Shown here: positions 54,323-63,970 of the stretch, piece by piece | Numbering within the stretch: position 1 is the stretch's first letter | Layout of the letters: each line of letters opens with the position of its first letter | DNA from: Photobacterium angustum | GTDB lineage: Bacteria; Pseudomonadota; Gammaproteobacteria; Enterobacterales; Vibrionaceae | Reading direction: 5' to 3' | DNA: 64,000 nt | NCBI RefSeq assembly: GCF_003026365.1 | Contig: NZ_PYOM01000008.1 | Location: 158,982 to 222,981 of the forward strand | Program-made: the position numbers and the translations under genes | The notes under the pieces: model-generated | What the model was told of the DNA's origin: nothing | Databases searched by the model: none | Seen by the model: the letters and a program-made list of their open reading frames with translations, nothing else

Positions 54323-55510
54323 ATGAATAAAATTACAACGTTAGGGCTAGCTATTGCAGGAATACTGTCTTTTCCTCTTTCTGCAACGGCATCAGAAAGT
54401 GATATTAGTGCATATATTATTGGTGGTAATGAAGTTTCAGTAGCACCTTCTGATAATTTCATGGCATCTTTGAGAATAAATGAGGGAGATAAAAAACCTT
54501 TTTGTGGTGCAACTGTTATCGATGATAATTGGATATTAACTGCGGCTCACTGTGTTGTATATGAGGTTCAAAGTACTTCATCAGATAATAAATATGATGT
54601 TCTTAAACCTAGTCAGGTAATGGTTACAGCAGGAATTACTGATAATAGTCAATATACAGCAGAAGATGAATATCAAGCTAGTCATGTTGTTGTCCATCCT
54701 TCATACAGTCCAGAAGTTCGATTTAAAACGGATAATGATGAAAATATAACAGAAATCACATCTGCGTTTTTAGATAATGACGTAGCATTAATTCGCGTGA
54801 AACGTACTTTTTCTAATGTCGGTCGAGTACAAATACCATCAAGTGTTAAAGCTAATGAATTAGACAAACAACTAACTTTGCAATGGAATAATGATAATCG
54901 AGAATCGAACCTAGTTATAAAAGGGTGGGGGGCAACAACAATAAGTGGTGATAATCCATCTGATTATCTACAAGAAGCAAGTTTAACTAGTTATCCTATT
55001 CAAGAATGTTATCAATATTATAGTGATGGTGGTTTTGAAGGCCAATTTATTGATAATCCGGCTAGTCTCTTAAAAATCTGTAGTTTACCACCTAAATTAT
55101 TGTCTCGAGTGCCTGTTGCTTCTGGTGCTGACGCTTGCTTTGGTGATAGCGGTGGCCCAATAATGACTCAAAGTAACAATGGTGATTGGTATCAAATCGG
55201 TATCGTTAGCGGAAGTGCTGTGACTCAGGGGCTTGCATGTGGCTCATATTCAAATCCTACTTTTTATGCCAGAACAGGTACTTTTAGTGATTGGATAGCA
55301 AAAATTACAAATACTGTTCCTGAACAACCTGTTATATACCCTGATTTTATATCGGAACAAAAAAATAAAATTATCAGAGCTTGTAATGACAGTATTTCTG
55401 CTAATAACTGTAATATCAATGAAGATGATGGTGGAAGTGGCGGCCATATCGGTGTTTTATCGCTTGGTTTACTTGGAATGATGACTTACTTAAGGCGAAA
55501 GAAGAGTTAA
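54323..55510 (+). CDS. Secreted trypsin-like serine protease with GlyGly-CTERM tail
   Basis: A 395-residue S1 protease. The signal peptide (LGLAIAGILSFPLSATA) leads to a short propeptide ending before IIGGNEV, the usual trypsin activation site. The triad is His in LTAAHC, Asp in DNDVALIRV and Ser in CFGDSGGP. A linker of about 75 residues ends with GGSGGHIGVLSLGLLGMMTYLRRKKS, a GlyGly-CTERM signal: Gly-rich, one helix, basic end. Such tails are processed by rhombosortase in bacteria with type II secretion. V. cholerae VesB is the model. Monocistronic, downstream of the tandem-repeat tract. Confidence 0.92.
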   Translation: MNKITTLGLAIAGILSFPLSATASESDISAYIIGGNEVSVAPSDNFMASLRINEGDKKPFCGATVIDDNWILTAAHCVVYEVQSTSSDNKYDVLKPSQVMVTAGITDNSQYTAEDEYQASHVVVHPSYSPEVRFKTDNDENITEITSAFLDNDVALIRVKRTFSNVGRVQIPSSVKANELDKQLTLQWNNDNRESNLVIKGWGATTISGDNPSDYLQEASLTSYPIQECYQYYSDGGFEGQFIDNPASLLKICSLPPKLLSRVPVASGADACFGDSGGPIMTQSNNGDWYQIGIVSGSAVTQGLACGSYSNPTFYARTGTFSDWIAKITNTVPEQPVIYPDFISEQKNKIIRACNDSISANNCNINEDDGGSGGHIGVLSLGLLGMMTYLRRKKS

Positions 55511-55532
55511 CAGGCTCAATATTTTTAATATA

Positions 55533-55561
55533 AACCATCAGTGTAAGCTGGTGGTTTTTTT
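55533..55561 (+). terminator. Terminator after the protease
   Basis: AACCATCAG pairs with CTGGTGGTT (one G-U pair) across TGTAAG, followed by seven T residues. Confidence 0.85.
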
Positions 55562-55992
55562 ATGGAGGGTATTTATGTAGTTAGGTAGCATAAAATTATC
55601 AAAAGTTGTATTGAATTATGAGTAATTAAAACGATTTATTCACAGTATTTTTATGTCATAAATAAAGTGAAATTAATAACTATTTAGAATCAATTTATTT
55701 GTTTATTTTACTTAAGTTAATGAATGTTAATGTTTAATTTTTGTTTTTATCGGTCGTTAGTGTTACAAAGCTACTCTTGGAATAAGTATGGTAAGGAGAA
55801 ACTAATTGTCCCTATTATCCACAGAAGCTGTGTATAACTCTGTGGGAAAAGCAGATAGGCTAGATTTGGTGCCGCCTCTGCTAAAGTCAAGAAGTTGTTA
55901 ATGATAAAAATCATGTAATTGATGCCTAATTGATTTAGTTCAATATATAGACATAAAACTAAATTTTTCCTTAAAAGTTAGCATCTTTAGTA
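55562..55992. other. Gene-free interval
   Basis: About 430 bases between the protease terminator and the lplA-like stop. Its only conspicuous content is the DnaA-box cluster at 55815-55849; no ORF is supported. Confidence 0.6.
55815..55849. promoter_or_regulatory. Inverted pair of consensus DnaA boxes
   Basis: TTATCCACA (55815-55823) faces TGTGTATAA (55829-55837, reverse complement TTATACACA) across 5 bases. TGTGGGAAA at 55841-55849 is a third, one-mismatch box. Both perfect boxes fit TTWTNCACA. There is no coding sequence here. Confidence 0.65.
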
Positions 55993-56985
55993 TTATGCAA
56001 TTTCTTGTTGTAGCCATTCAGAAAGTGCCATTAGTTCATCATAATGTTCTGAATGCGTGAGCAATAAGCCACAAACAATGGATATAACAGATTTGGCATT
56101 AAATGGATAACCAATTGCCGCTTGACTTAAGTCATTCATCATATGGTGGTATTGGATAGTCGTATCATAGTAGACTTTGGTGATCACTCCAGCATCAACA
56201 TTCAATTTCAGTTCGACGTGCCCCCATGAAAATTCAGTTTCTAATGATTCAATAAAACTAGGTGATTGACCATAATTCCAGTCCCAACTTTTCAGACGAT
56301 AAAAAATGGTACTAAATTCGATCCAATCTGGATGCTGGTTATTGACAATAACTGTATTTTCTACATCAAGCTTTAGTGTTTTTTGAATACTATCACTAAT
56401 GTAATGGCATAATTCATTATGTTCTAATGGACGAATATGTTGGTTAATTGAGGTATAAGATCGTTCAAGGTTTTGATGATTGAGAATAGAATAACGACTA
56501 TTCATATACTTTGATATATCAGCAAGAGAGGTATTTACTCTTAAAGTTGTATGAAAAAATAAATAATCTTCAGAGACTGATAATGCTGTATTAGAAATTT
56601 TTTTATTCTCAACTAAGCATTCAAGATTGTCAGATACTGCGATATCTATTTTCAATGGCTCAAATGTGTCTATTAATATTTTTTCAATTATGCCTTGTGT
56701 TAAATAATGAGTAGGGCCGATTAAAGCAATATTTGTGTGTGTTAAATCTTGATAGATAGCACCGCCAATTGTATGACGCCTTACAATGTTAATATTTTCA
56801 CTACGAAGTAGCTTTGGCTTACATACACGCCAAGGGTTTTGGTCTTTCCCTATATTAACAGAGCGCTGATTTTGCCATAAAAAAGCAATAATATTGTTGC
56901 CATTTACTTGTTTCAGTAATGTTTCTTCAATCGCTTGATTGAAGCTTGGATCTGTTGATTCTGAATAATAGATAGACAGTTTCAT
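55993..56985 (-). CDS. lplA: Lipoate-protein ligase A-like protein (divergent)
   Basis: A 330-residue protein following the LplA order: YYSESTDPSFNQAIEETLL, AFLWQNQRSVNIGKDQNPW, the lipoyl-AMP loop RRHTIGGAIYQDL, ENKKISNTAL holding the Lys of the VSGSAYR region, FFHTTLRVNTSLADISKYMN, and the C-terminal WDWNYGQSPSF...FSWGHVEL. LplA activates free lipoate with ATP and attaches it to E2 and GcvH. The glycine loop reads RHTIGGA instead of RRSGGGA and the SGSA stretch is SNTA, so activity or specificity may differ. ATG 56985 follows GAGAG; upstream ATGs are less likely. Confidence 0.78.
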   Translation of the reverse strand: MKLSIYYSESTDPSFNQAIEETLLKQVNGNNIIAFLWQNQRSVNIGKDQNPWRVCKPKLLRSENINIVRRHTIGGAIYQDLTHTNIALIGPTHYLTQGIIEKILIDTFEPLKIDIAVSDNLECLVENKKISNTALSVSEDYLFFHTTLRVNTSLADISKYMNSRYSILNHQNLERSYTSINQHIRPLEHNELCHYISDSIQKTLKLDVENTVIVNNQHPDWIEFSTIFYRLKSWDWNYGQSPSFIESLETEFSWGHVELKLNVDAGVITKVYYDTTIQYHHMMNDLSQAAIGYPFNAKSVISIVCGLLLTHSEHYDELMALSEWLQQEIA

Positions 56986-57006
56986 GAAATTATCTCTCAT
57001 CATCAA

Positions 57007-57326
57007 TCTTAGAATTATAAAAGGTATATTGTTGCATATACGCCAAGTTTAATTAAGTGAGATAACTAAGAATTAAAAGTATTTATATGAGGTACATCGC
57101 ATTAGTTATTTTTAAATTTAAAAATACTGTCATTTAATACCAAATTGGAATTTGAACAGAATTTTATTAAAAACAATAAATACCTTTATGACTATTTAAA
57201 TAATAAAGTGTGATCTTGATATTGATTCTGTTGTTAACTTTTTATTTAGAACCGCGAAATAAGTATATTCATACTTATCTTATTTAATCAGCTGCGGCGT
57301 GATTTAATCATAAATAGAAGCATGTT
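57007..57326. other. Intergenic region before the chemoreceptor gene
   Basis: About 320 AT-rich bases between divergent lplA and the MCP gene. It must hold both promoters; no clear flagellar sigma-28 or sigma-54 motif was seen. Confidence 0.4.
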
Positions 57327-59306
57327 ATGTCATTATCAATAGTACAGCGCACCATTGTCGGCTTTATAATAATGTTTATTCTTATTGCCGTAGTTGGAAG
57401 TATTAGTTATATCAATACTAGTCGAATCCATGATCGCCTTACCGATGTAACTGAGGTGTCGACACCTATGGTTACATCGGCAAGTCAATTACTCGCGAGT
57501 TTACGTGAAAATCAGCTATCAGTTGTTGATTACCGTACGACTCAATCATCGAACTTATTAAACGAGCGAAAAGAAGCGGTATCAAAGGCTCAAAGTGAAT
57601 TTAACACCGCAAAACAGCAAGCATTGCAATATGCTGTTGATGAAGAAGCGCAAGAAAAACTATCTACAGCACTTGCTGCAGCCGATAAGTTTTTTGAATT
57701 ATCACAAAAAACAATTAACACACATAATCAATGGATTGCAGTTAACGACCGATTAACAGAGCTTAATTTGTCGTTTCTTCGTTTAGAAGATACTTATCAA
57801 TGGGCCGCGAATTTATTACTCCAACGTGCGAGTGTAAAACGTTCTTTAAGCAATCGAGCAGAACTTATTACCAGTGGTATCAGTCGTGACTTAAAAAATG
57901 TTCGTCGTGCTAATAAAAATACTAACTTTGAAAAACTAAGCCAAGTACTTGCTAAAGATATTGAATTAGCAAAACAAGGTTTAGAGCGTATTAATGTGCC
58001 TGAAGATGTGAAAGCGCGTTACGCGCGTAATTTACAACGCGTCCATGATTTAGCATTGGGTAAAACAGGCTTATTGGCAGTTATGGCTGAAAATAACCAG
58101 TTAGAAAGTCAACTATCAGCGCTGAATCAACAGTCTAATAAGCAAGTTGTTATTACTCAAACAGCACTTAATGACTATATGCAGTATGCGAGTAGCAATG
58201 CATCTAATAGTCGAAATGCTGCTGATGCTGCAGCCAACCAAGCGACTTACAGTATTATTATTGCCTGTTTGATTTCAGGTGTTATTGCTTTAATTATTGC
58301 CTTTACTACGGCAAAAAGCATCCACACACCATTAGCACGAATTAATGCAGTATTACGTAAGATGACTGCGGGTGACATGACCCAACGTACTAATTACCAA
58401 TCTCAGTGTGAATTTGGTGCGCTTTCTCGCTCTATCGACCAATTATCTGAAAGTATGGCTGAAATTCTCACAAAAATTAACGATGGTTCATTACAGCTAG
58501 TAACAGAGGCAAATAAAACCGCTGTTACAAGTGAACAAGCGATGAGCCGTGTTGAAGATCAAAAACAACGTACCGATCAAGTAGCCGCTGCAATTTCTGA
58601 ATTAGAAGTCAGCGCGAAAGAGATTTCACGTTCATCTGATCTGACTGTGAGTGAAGTAAATGAAGTAAATCAGGCCGCACAACAAGGGCGAGATCTAGTT
58701 TTTAATAGTCGAAACATTACAGAGCAACTATCGGTTGATATTACTGAAGCGGTTGATATAACGCGCAAATTAGAAAGCTTTACGGTGAATATTGGCAGTA
58801 TTTTAGATGTTATCCGTGGCATTGCTGAGCAAACGAATTTGTTGGCTCTTAACGCGGCGATTGAGGCAGCACGAGCAGGTGAGCAAGGGCGTGGCTTTGC
58901 AGTGGTTGCTGATGAAGTACGTGCTTTAGCAAATCGAACTCAACAATCAACAGAAGAAATAAATGAGATGATCGATAACCTTCAGCACAGCGCTGAAATG
59001 GTAACTAAGGTCATGGCGAGAAGTCACAAACAAACGGAACAATGTGTTGAACAGACACGCTTAACCGATGAAACATTACAATCGATAGCAGATCGTATGC
59101 GCGTTATTCTTGAAATGGCAGAGCAAGTTGCTCATGCAACTGAAGAGCAAATTTCAGTGAGTCAAGATGTCGCTGAGCATATTAATGGGATTGCGAGTGT
59201 TGCTTATAACGCAGAATCAGAAGCGCGCGAGTCTGCAAATAGTAGTGAATCGCTATCGAAACTAGCTGCAGAGCAACGTCAATTGATTGAACGATTTAAG
59301 GTATAA
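57327..59306 (+). CDS. Methyl-accepting chemotaxis protein with a long helical periplasmic sensor
   Basis: A 659-residue receptor. The first transmembrane helix is at about 10-30 and a helical periplasmic domain of about 270 residues resembles the helical bimodular (HBM) type. The second helix is near 308-328, HAMP at about 330-382 ([18 protein letters not shown]), and a signalling domain has the hairpin tip [40 protein letters not shown]. No CheR-tethering pentapeptide is at the C-terminus (LIERFKV). It is directly followed by a binding-protein gene 2 bases after its stop, which suggests the receptor senses that protein with its ligand. Confidence 0.93.
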   Translation: MSLSIVQRTIVGFIIMFILIAVVGSISYINTSRIHDRLTDVTEVSTPMVTSASQLLASLRENQLSVVDYRTTQSSNLLNERKEAVSKAQSEFNTAKQQALQYAVDEEAQEKLSTALAAADKFFELSQKTINTHNQWIAVNDRLTELNLSFLRLEDTYQWAANLLLQRASVKRSLSNRAELITSGISRDLKNVRRANKNTNFEKLSQVLAKDIELAKQGLERINVPEDVKARYARNLQRVHDLALGKTGLLAVMAENNQLESQLSALNQQSNKQVVITQTALNDYMQYASSNASNSRNAADAAANQATYSIIIACLISGVIALIIAFTTAKSIHTPLARINAVLRKMTAGDMTQRTNYQSQCEFGALSRSIDQLSESMAEILTKINDGSLQLVTEANKTAVTSEQAMSRVEDQKQRTDQVAAAISELEVSAKEISRSSDLTVSEVNEVNQAAQQGRDLVFNSRNITEQLSVDITEAVDITRKLESFTVNIGSILDVIRGIAEQTNLLALNAAIEAARAGEQGRGFAVVADEVRALANRTQQSTEEINEMIDNLQHSAEMVTKVMARSHKQTEQCVEQTRLTDETLQSIADRMRVILEMAEQVAHATEEQISVSQDVAEHINGIASVAYNAESEARESANSSESLSKLAAEQRQLIERFKV

Positions 59307-59308
59307 AT

Positions 59309-60655
59309 ATGAAACAGATAATGGCTTCCCCTTTTTATACAAAGGTTCAATCAACCTTATGTCGCAGCCTTGTTATTAGCGGTATCACGTTAGCTGGATT
59401 TTCACCACTATCGGTGAGTGCGCAACAGTATGATTCCTCATTAAAAGGTACGGTATTGGTTGATTCTTGGCGGCAAGATGATGCGATTTGGAAAGAAAAG
59501 ATTATTCCAGCATTTAATAAGCATTACCCAAATATTAAAATCACCTATCGTTCACCAGAAGGGTTGACCTCATTTCTTGATGATTTGAATACCAATCTCG
59601 CGAATGGTAGTGCTGGCGATTTGATTGCCTGTCGTCCATTTGATGGTTCGCTAAAGCTGTTTAATCAGGGGCACCTTAGCGATATTACAGAAATGGCAGG
59701 AATGGAAAACTTCCCAAGCTTTGCATTAAGTCCTTGGCAAACTGATTCTGGTGCACAGACCTTCTGTTTACCTATGGCCTCTGTGATCCATGGTTTTTTC
59801 TTTAATAAAGAAGTATTTAAAAAACTCGATTTAAGTGCGCCCAAAACAACAGCTGAGTTTAATCATGTGTTGAATATGATTAAAAACAATGGTCAGTATG
59901 TGCCTTTAGCAATAGGCACGAATGATAAATGGGAAGCCAGTACTATGGGTTTTCAAAATATAGGGCCTAATTACTGGAAAGGCGAAGATGGGCGATTAGG
60001 ATTGATTAACGGCACTGAGCGTTTTGATTCACCCAAATACCGACAAGTGTTTCAGGAGTTAGCGAATTGGAATAAGTTTTTAGGTAAGGGGTATCAGACT
60101 CGTAAATATGCCGATTCTATCGAATTGTTCAAAACAGGGAAGGCTGCTATATATCCTGCAGGTTCTTGGGATATTAGCACCTTTACAGGGCAGCTTGATT
60201 TTGGCGTATTTCCGCCTCCGGTAGAAAAGCGCGGTGATGAATGTTACTTCAGTGATCATACTGATATTGGTATAGGGTTAAATACCAAAGCACAGAATAA
60301 TCCAGCGGCAAAAGCGTTACTAGAATGGATGACAACGGCTGAGTATGCTGAGTTATTGACTAACGCTATTCCTGGTTTCTTCTCGTTATCTAACCATTTC
60401 TTCGAGGTTGAAAACCCGATAGCGAAGGAAATGATGGGATGGCGTAATGAGTGTGATTCTACTATCCGAAGTGCTGCGCAGATTCTATCTCGGGGTAAAC
60501 AGAGTTTTGAGGCTCAAATCGATCAAACCAGTGTTGCCGTATTAAATGGTACAATGACACCAGAACAAGCAACACAGTTAGTTCAAGCGGGGTTAGATTC
60601 ATGGTATGTGCCACAAAGAGAAGCAAAAGTTGCAAGTTTAATTTGCCAAGAATAA
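59309..60655 (+). CDS. Sugar-type ABC solute-binding protein without transporter genes
   Basis: A 448-residue exported binding protein of the CUT1/family-1 type. It has a signal peptide (LVISGITLAGFSPLSVSAQ), the open N-terminal lobe GTVLVDSWRQDDAIWKEKIIPAFNKHYPNI, GDLIACRPFDGSLKLF, and the hinge region KTGKAAIYPAGSWDIS. The C-terminus has an extra Cys-containing helical part. It overlaps the ribosome-binding zone of the MCP end and is co-transcribed with it. No permease or ATPase gene is nearby, so its job may be to present a sugar-like ligand to the MCP rather than to feed a transporter. Confidence 0.85.
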   Translation: MKQIMASPFYTKVQSTLCRSLVISGITLAGFSPLSVSAQQYDSSLKGTVLVDSWRQDDAIWKEKIIPAFNKHYPNIKITYRSPEGLTSFLDDLNTNLANGSAGDLIACRPFDGSLKLFNQGHLSDITEMAGMENFPSFALSPWQTDSGAQTFCLPMASVIHGFFFNKEVFKKLDLSAPKTTAEFNHVLNMIKNNGQYVPLAIGTNDKWEASTMGFQNIGPNYWKGEDGRLGLINGTERFDSPKYRQVFQELANWNKFLGKGYQTRKYADSIELFKTGKAAIYPAGSWDISTFTGQLDFGVFPPPVEKRGDECYFSDHTDIGIGLNTKAQNNPAAKALLEWMTTAEYAELLTNAIPGFFSLSNHFFEVENPIAKEMMGWRNECDSTIRSAAQILSRGKQSFEAQIDQTSVAVLNGTMTPEQATQLVQAGLDSWYVPQREAKVASLICQE

Positions 60656-60817
60656 CCAGATATGCGTTTTCAAAAGCTACTATCTAGAGATAGATCATCG
60701 CTTTTTTGTTTGTAGCGGTAAATTCTTAATTTATCTTAATAGGATAGATGCATTAGATATTGTTATCTGTTTATCAGGTGATTAATATGCAGTTTCATTG
60801 TGTTTAGGTGTCGTATT

Positions 60818-61483
60818 GTGTCGAAGATATTAGTAGTTGATGATGACGTTCAATTGTGTGCGTTATTAACTGAAGTTCTTGAAGATGAAGGTCATGAAGT
60901 TAGTTGCGTTCATTGTGGTGAATCTGCGTTAACATATCTTCAATCAACGGGTGTCGATCTGATACTGCTTGATGTAATGTTACCCACACTTGATGGCATG
61001 CAGGTTGCTCGTCGTATTTGTCAGCGTTTTGCAACACCAATCCTTATGCTAACAGCATTAGGAGATGAAACAACGATGCTTGATGGTTTACAGGCTGGCG
61101 CTGATCAATTCTTGGTTAAACCATTTAAAGTCGAAGAATTACTGGTACGTATTTCGACAATCTTACGAAGAGTCGGTTTAGAGCGCCAGCGTCATTCTTT
61201 GCCCTCATCATCGGTTGAATTAGAAAGTCAGCTTTCTCGCCTACCTTTAACTGGTACCGAGCTCGATCTGCTTAAATACCTTATTAAGCATAATAAAATT
61301 GTCGTCTCAAAAGCCACATTACAAAAAGACGTTTTAAAGAAAGAACTTAGCCCGTTTGATCGTAATCTTGATATGCATATCAGTAATATACGTCGAAAAA
61401 TGGTATTAGCAGGAATGTCTAAACAGCACATCAAAACAATACGTGGGCGAGGGTATAGCTATTCTTCGTGTGTTTCGGAGTAA
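60818..61483 (+). CDS. OmpR-family response regulator (CpxR-like)
   Basis: A 221-residue response regulator. The receiver domain (1-120) has the acidic pair DDD at 8-10, phospho-acceptor Asp near 52 in LILLDVMLP, Thr in LMLTALG and Lys in FLVKPF. The C-terminal winged helix (about 140-221) includes LTGTELDLLKYL, SPFDRNLDMHISNIRRK and IRGRGYSY, close to CpxR. GTG 60818 is preferred over GTG 60800 because AGG lies about 9 bases upstream and the protein then starts MSKILVVDDD. The cognate kinase is probably the one at 62395. Confidence 0.9.
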   Translation: MSKILVVDDDVQLCALLTEVLEDEGHEVSCVHCGESALTYLQSTGVDLILLDVMLPTLDGMQVARRICQRFATPILMLTALGDETTMLDGLQAGADQFLVKPFKVEELLVRISTILRRVGLERQRHSLPSSSVELESQLSRLPLTGTELDLLKYLIKHNKIVVSKATLQKDVLKKELSPFDRNLDMHISNIRRKMVLAGMSKQHIKTIRGRGYSYSSCVSE

Positions 61484-61501
61484 TGAGCTCGTTTCAAAGA
61501 T

Positions 61502-61536
61502 AAAAAATAAGACGATCAATGATCGTCTTATTTTTT
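61502..61536. terminator. Strong bidirectional terminator
   Basis: A 16-bp perfect stem (61502-61517 with 61521-61536) containing AAGACGATC, 3-base loop, with A6/T6 ends. It closes the response regulator gene and the convergent lipoprotein gene. Confidence 0.93.
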
Positions 61537-61559
61537 CGGTCTAGATAATAGAGCAACCA

Positions 61560-62195
61560 TCAATTCTTTAATACACGATTATCTGTAAAAGTGAGTAATT
61601 CAAGGTTAAAAGGAGTCGCTTGTTGTTTTGGGTATTGCTGAGAAAATAATGTTTTATCACGTTGTTGATCATAACTATGCTGTAAATAGCCATACCCACT
61701 TGGATACTCAAGATTCCAAAGTTCACTTTTTGCTATACGGCTAACGGCAAGAAATTGTCCAATATAGCTTGCTTGGTTAGCACTAATAGAAAATGTAATA
61801 TCCATTTTGCTGTTGTTTTTTGAGATCAGCGTTTTATTACCATCTGAGCCTTCCAGTTGAATACTGAAAATTTCGTATTGTCCAACGGGTAACTCAATAT
61901 TAAACAAATGGCCGCTAATTGTTGGATTTTCAAAATGCCCATCTTCATTGTTATTGGTGATCGTAATAATATTACTATCCGCAATACTAGGAGTGTTGGT
62001 GTTTAGAGGGCGAATGTTAATCGTTGTGATCAGATTTTTACCTGTTTTCGGCCATTCGGTATTAGCACCCAGAGTACCAACAAGATAACCTGTGGCTTGA
62101 TTATTCTCATAAACTGAATCAGGAACAGAGACTTGTAAACCTGATGAACAACCGACTAATAATAATGTCAGTAAACTAATAATGGTCTTCATCAT
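61560..62195 (-). CDS. Lipoprotein inverted between regulator and kinase genes
   Basis: A 211-residue lipoprotein: MMKTIISLLTLLLVGCSSG with lipobox LVGC (Cys near 16). The mature beta-rich domain includes SVYENNQATGYLVGTLG, ENPTISGHLFNIELPVGQYEIFSIQLEGSDGNK and SANQASYIGQFLAVS. No family was recognised; the pattern recalls small beta-sandwich envelope proteins. The frame opens at 62285, but AAGGA lies 6 bases before ATG 62195. It is transcribed against the two-component genes on both sides, possibly as a sensor accessory or as an unrelated insertion. Confidence 0.65.
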   Translation of the reverse strand: MMKTIISLLTLLLVGCSSGLQVSVPDSVYENNQATGYLVGTLGANTEWPKTGKNLITTINIRPLNTNTPSIADSNIITITNNNEDGHFENPTISGHLFNIELPVGQYEIFSIQLEGSDGNKTLISKNNSKMDITFSISANQASYIGQFLAVSRIAKSELWNLEYPSGYGYLQHSYDQQRDKTLFSQQYPKQQATPFNLELLTFTDNRVLKN

Positions 62196-62394
62196 AGAAC
62201 TTCCTTTTGCTGTGATGAATAGAGTTGAGAAGCATAATTTTAAATTAGTATGAATGCTAAAAATAAACGCTATAACTATTGTCATGTAAAAATACAGTAT
62301 CGTCTATCTCAGGCTCATATTTTGTGACTAGGATAGGCTGAATTGCTAGTTATTATAGATAAAAAGAGAAGCAAGTGTTTTGGAGTATAAACAA

Positions 62395-63801
62395 TTGAGT
62401 GTTTCTAATGTGATACAAGGAAAGCATCGACTTCCTTTGCATAAGCAAAGCTTAGTTTTCCGACTTTTTTCATACTTTACCGTAGGGTTACTACTCATAT
62501 TAGGGCTTCAGAATTTAGCTGAAATAGCCCTAGTTAAAACCATGCTACATGTGCCTCAACATGTACAACAAGATATTATGAAGATGGCGACAGATGTAGA
62601 GCCTTTGCTTACTGAAAACGGTGATCCGCAACGACTTGCTCTGTGGGAGAGTAAACAAAAATATTATGCTTTTGCACTTAACAGTGATAACAAAGAGATA
62701 AGTACCCGAGTAATGCACCCGCATTTTAAGTTTAAACTGAAATTTGCTCGACCATTAAATTCAATTTTAGATTCTCGTGTAAATCAACCCATTTTTATGA
62801 TACCTCTAAAAAATGGTAATAAATTGATGGTTCAGTTACCTCATGAATTACATCCGGCTAAAAATTTTTCTTTGTATTTTGGCTTAATACAGGTAGTGAT
62901 TGCTATTCTGATCACCTTAATGTTTTCGTTAATTATCGCACGCTATTTGCAGCGACCATTAGATACGTTAAGACAAGCGAGTCGTACCTTAGCGAATGGT
63001 GATTTCTCAGTGCGTGTCGCTCATGTTATGGGAGACAAAGTAAAAGAGTTTAATGAATTAGCGACTGATTTCGACAATATGGCCAATCAAATACAATTAT
63101 TAACAGAGAAACAACGGCGTTTAATTCGTGATGTTTCTCATGAACTTCGAACCCCTTTGGCTAGACATAATTTATCATTACATTTAATCCGAAAGCGTAC
63201 CTCATCTGAGCATTTGCATTTAGTGGATCGGTTAGAGCAAGAATCAGAAGAGATGAATGAACTCGTCACTGAGATCCTTGAATTTAGTCAATTTGAAAAT
63301 GCAAAAGCGAATATCAAGCTTATTCCTGTCGACGTTCAAACTTTCTGTGATTCAACGGTTGAACAATGTCTACAGCTTAAAGCGCAAGGCCAATCGCTCA
63401 TTAAAGATATTGATAGAACACTGCCAATGGTTCAGACAGATGCGCGATTATTAGTACGAGCAATTAAAAATTTAATAGGTAATGCGATTAAATATGCTGG
63501 AAGTGAAGCCAATATTACAATTCATACCAGTATAAGAACGAACACGGAAAAGTCTTATGTTGTTGTATCGGTCTCAGATGATGGTGATGGCATTCCAAAG
63601 CAACATTTAAAACATATCTTTGACCCGTTTACACGCATAGAGGGGGCACGTGATAAACAGTCTGGCGGCTATGGTTTAGGGCTCGCCATTGTAAAAGAAG
63701 CGATGCAAGTCACTGGAGGTCAAGTCGAGGCGGGTCGTTCAGTTGATGGTGGTTTAAAAATATCGCTATTATTACCGGTTACAGAAACAACAAAAAAGTA
63801 G
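62395..63801 (+). CDS. Sensor histidine kinase (CpxA-like)
   Basis: A 468-residue inner-membrane kinase. The first transmembrane helix lies at about 23-43 and a periplasmic sensor domain of about 110 residues follows, then a second helix (LIQVVIAILITLMFSLIIARYL), HAMP (RPLDTLRQASRTLANGDFSVR), the phospho-His in RDVSHELRTPLARHN, and the ATPase with N box IKNLIGNAIKYAG, G1 VSDDGDGIP and G2 GGYGLGLAIVKEA. No ATG is near; TTG 62395 has GGAG 9 bases upstream and is preferred over TTG 62380. The likely partner is the CpxR-like regulator about 900 bases upstream. Confidence 0.9.
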   Translation: MSVSNVIQGKHRLPLHKQSLVFRLFSYFTVGLLLILGLQNLAEIALVKTMLHVPQHVQQDIMKMATDVEPLLTENGDPQRLALWESKQKYYAFALNSDNKEISTRVMHPHFKFKLKFARPLNSILDSRVNQPIFMIPLKNGNKLMVQLPHELHPAKNFSLYFGLIQVVIAILITLMFSLIIARYLQRPLDTLRQASRTLANGDFSVRVAHVMGDKVKEFNELATDFDNMANQIQLLTEKQRRLIRDVSHELRTPLARHNLSLHLIRKRTSSEHLHLVDRLEQESEEMNELVTEILEFSQFENAKANIKLIPVDVQTFCDSTVEQCLQLKAQGQSLIKDIDRTLPMVQTDARLLVRAIKNLIGNAIKYAGSEANITIHTSIRTNTEKSYVVVSVSDDGDGIPKQHLKHIFDPFTRIEGARDKQSGGYGLGLAIVKEAMQVTGGQVEAGRSVDGGLKISLLLPVTETTKK

Positions 63802-63815
63802 CCTCAAATAAAAAT

Positions 63816-63852
63816 AAAAAAAGTGATATCCTTTCAGGCTATCACTTTTTTT
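63816..63852 (+). terminator. Strong terminator after the kinase
   Basis: AAAAAAAGTGATA (63816-63828) pairs with TATCACTTTTTTT (63840-63852), loop of 11 bases. Symmetric enough to serve both strands. Confidence 0.9.
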
Positions 63853-63970
63853 GATTATGACTTATAGAACTAAATAACTCATATAATAACCGAATTCTTT
63901 TTAAGAATAATATTATTAAATTTCTCACCTCTTGATAATTACTACCTATTGAATCAATAGATTTATAGTA

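Noticed and set aside
55815..55849. A chromosomal or plasmid replication origin
   Set aside because: Only two perfect boxes, no AT-rich unwinding element clearly beside them, and no origin-linked genes such as gidA, mioC, rctB or dnaA nearby.
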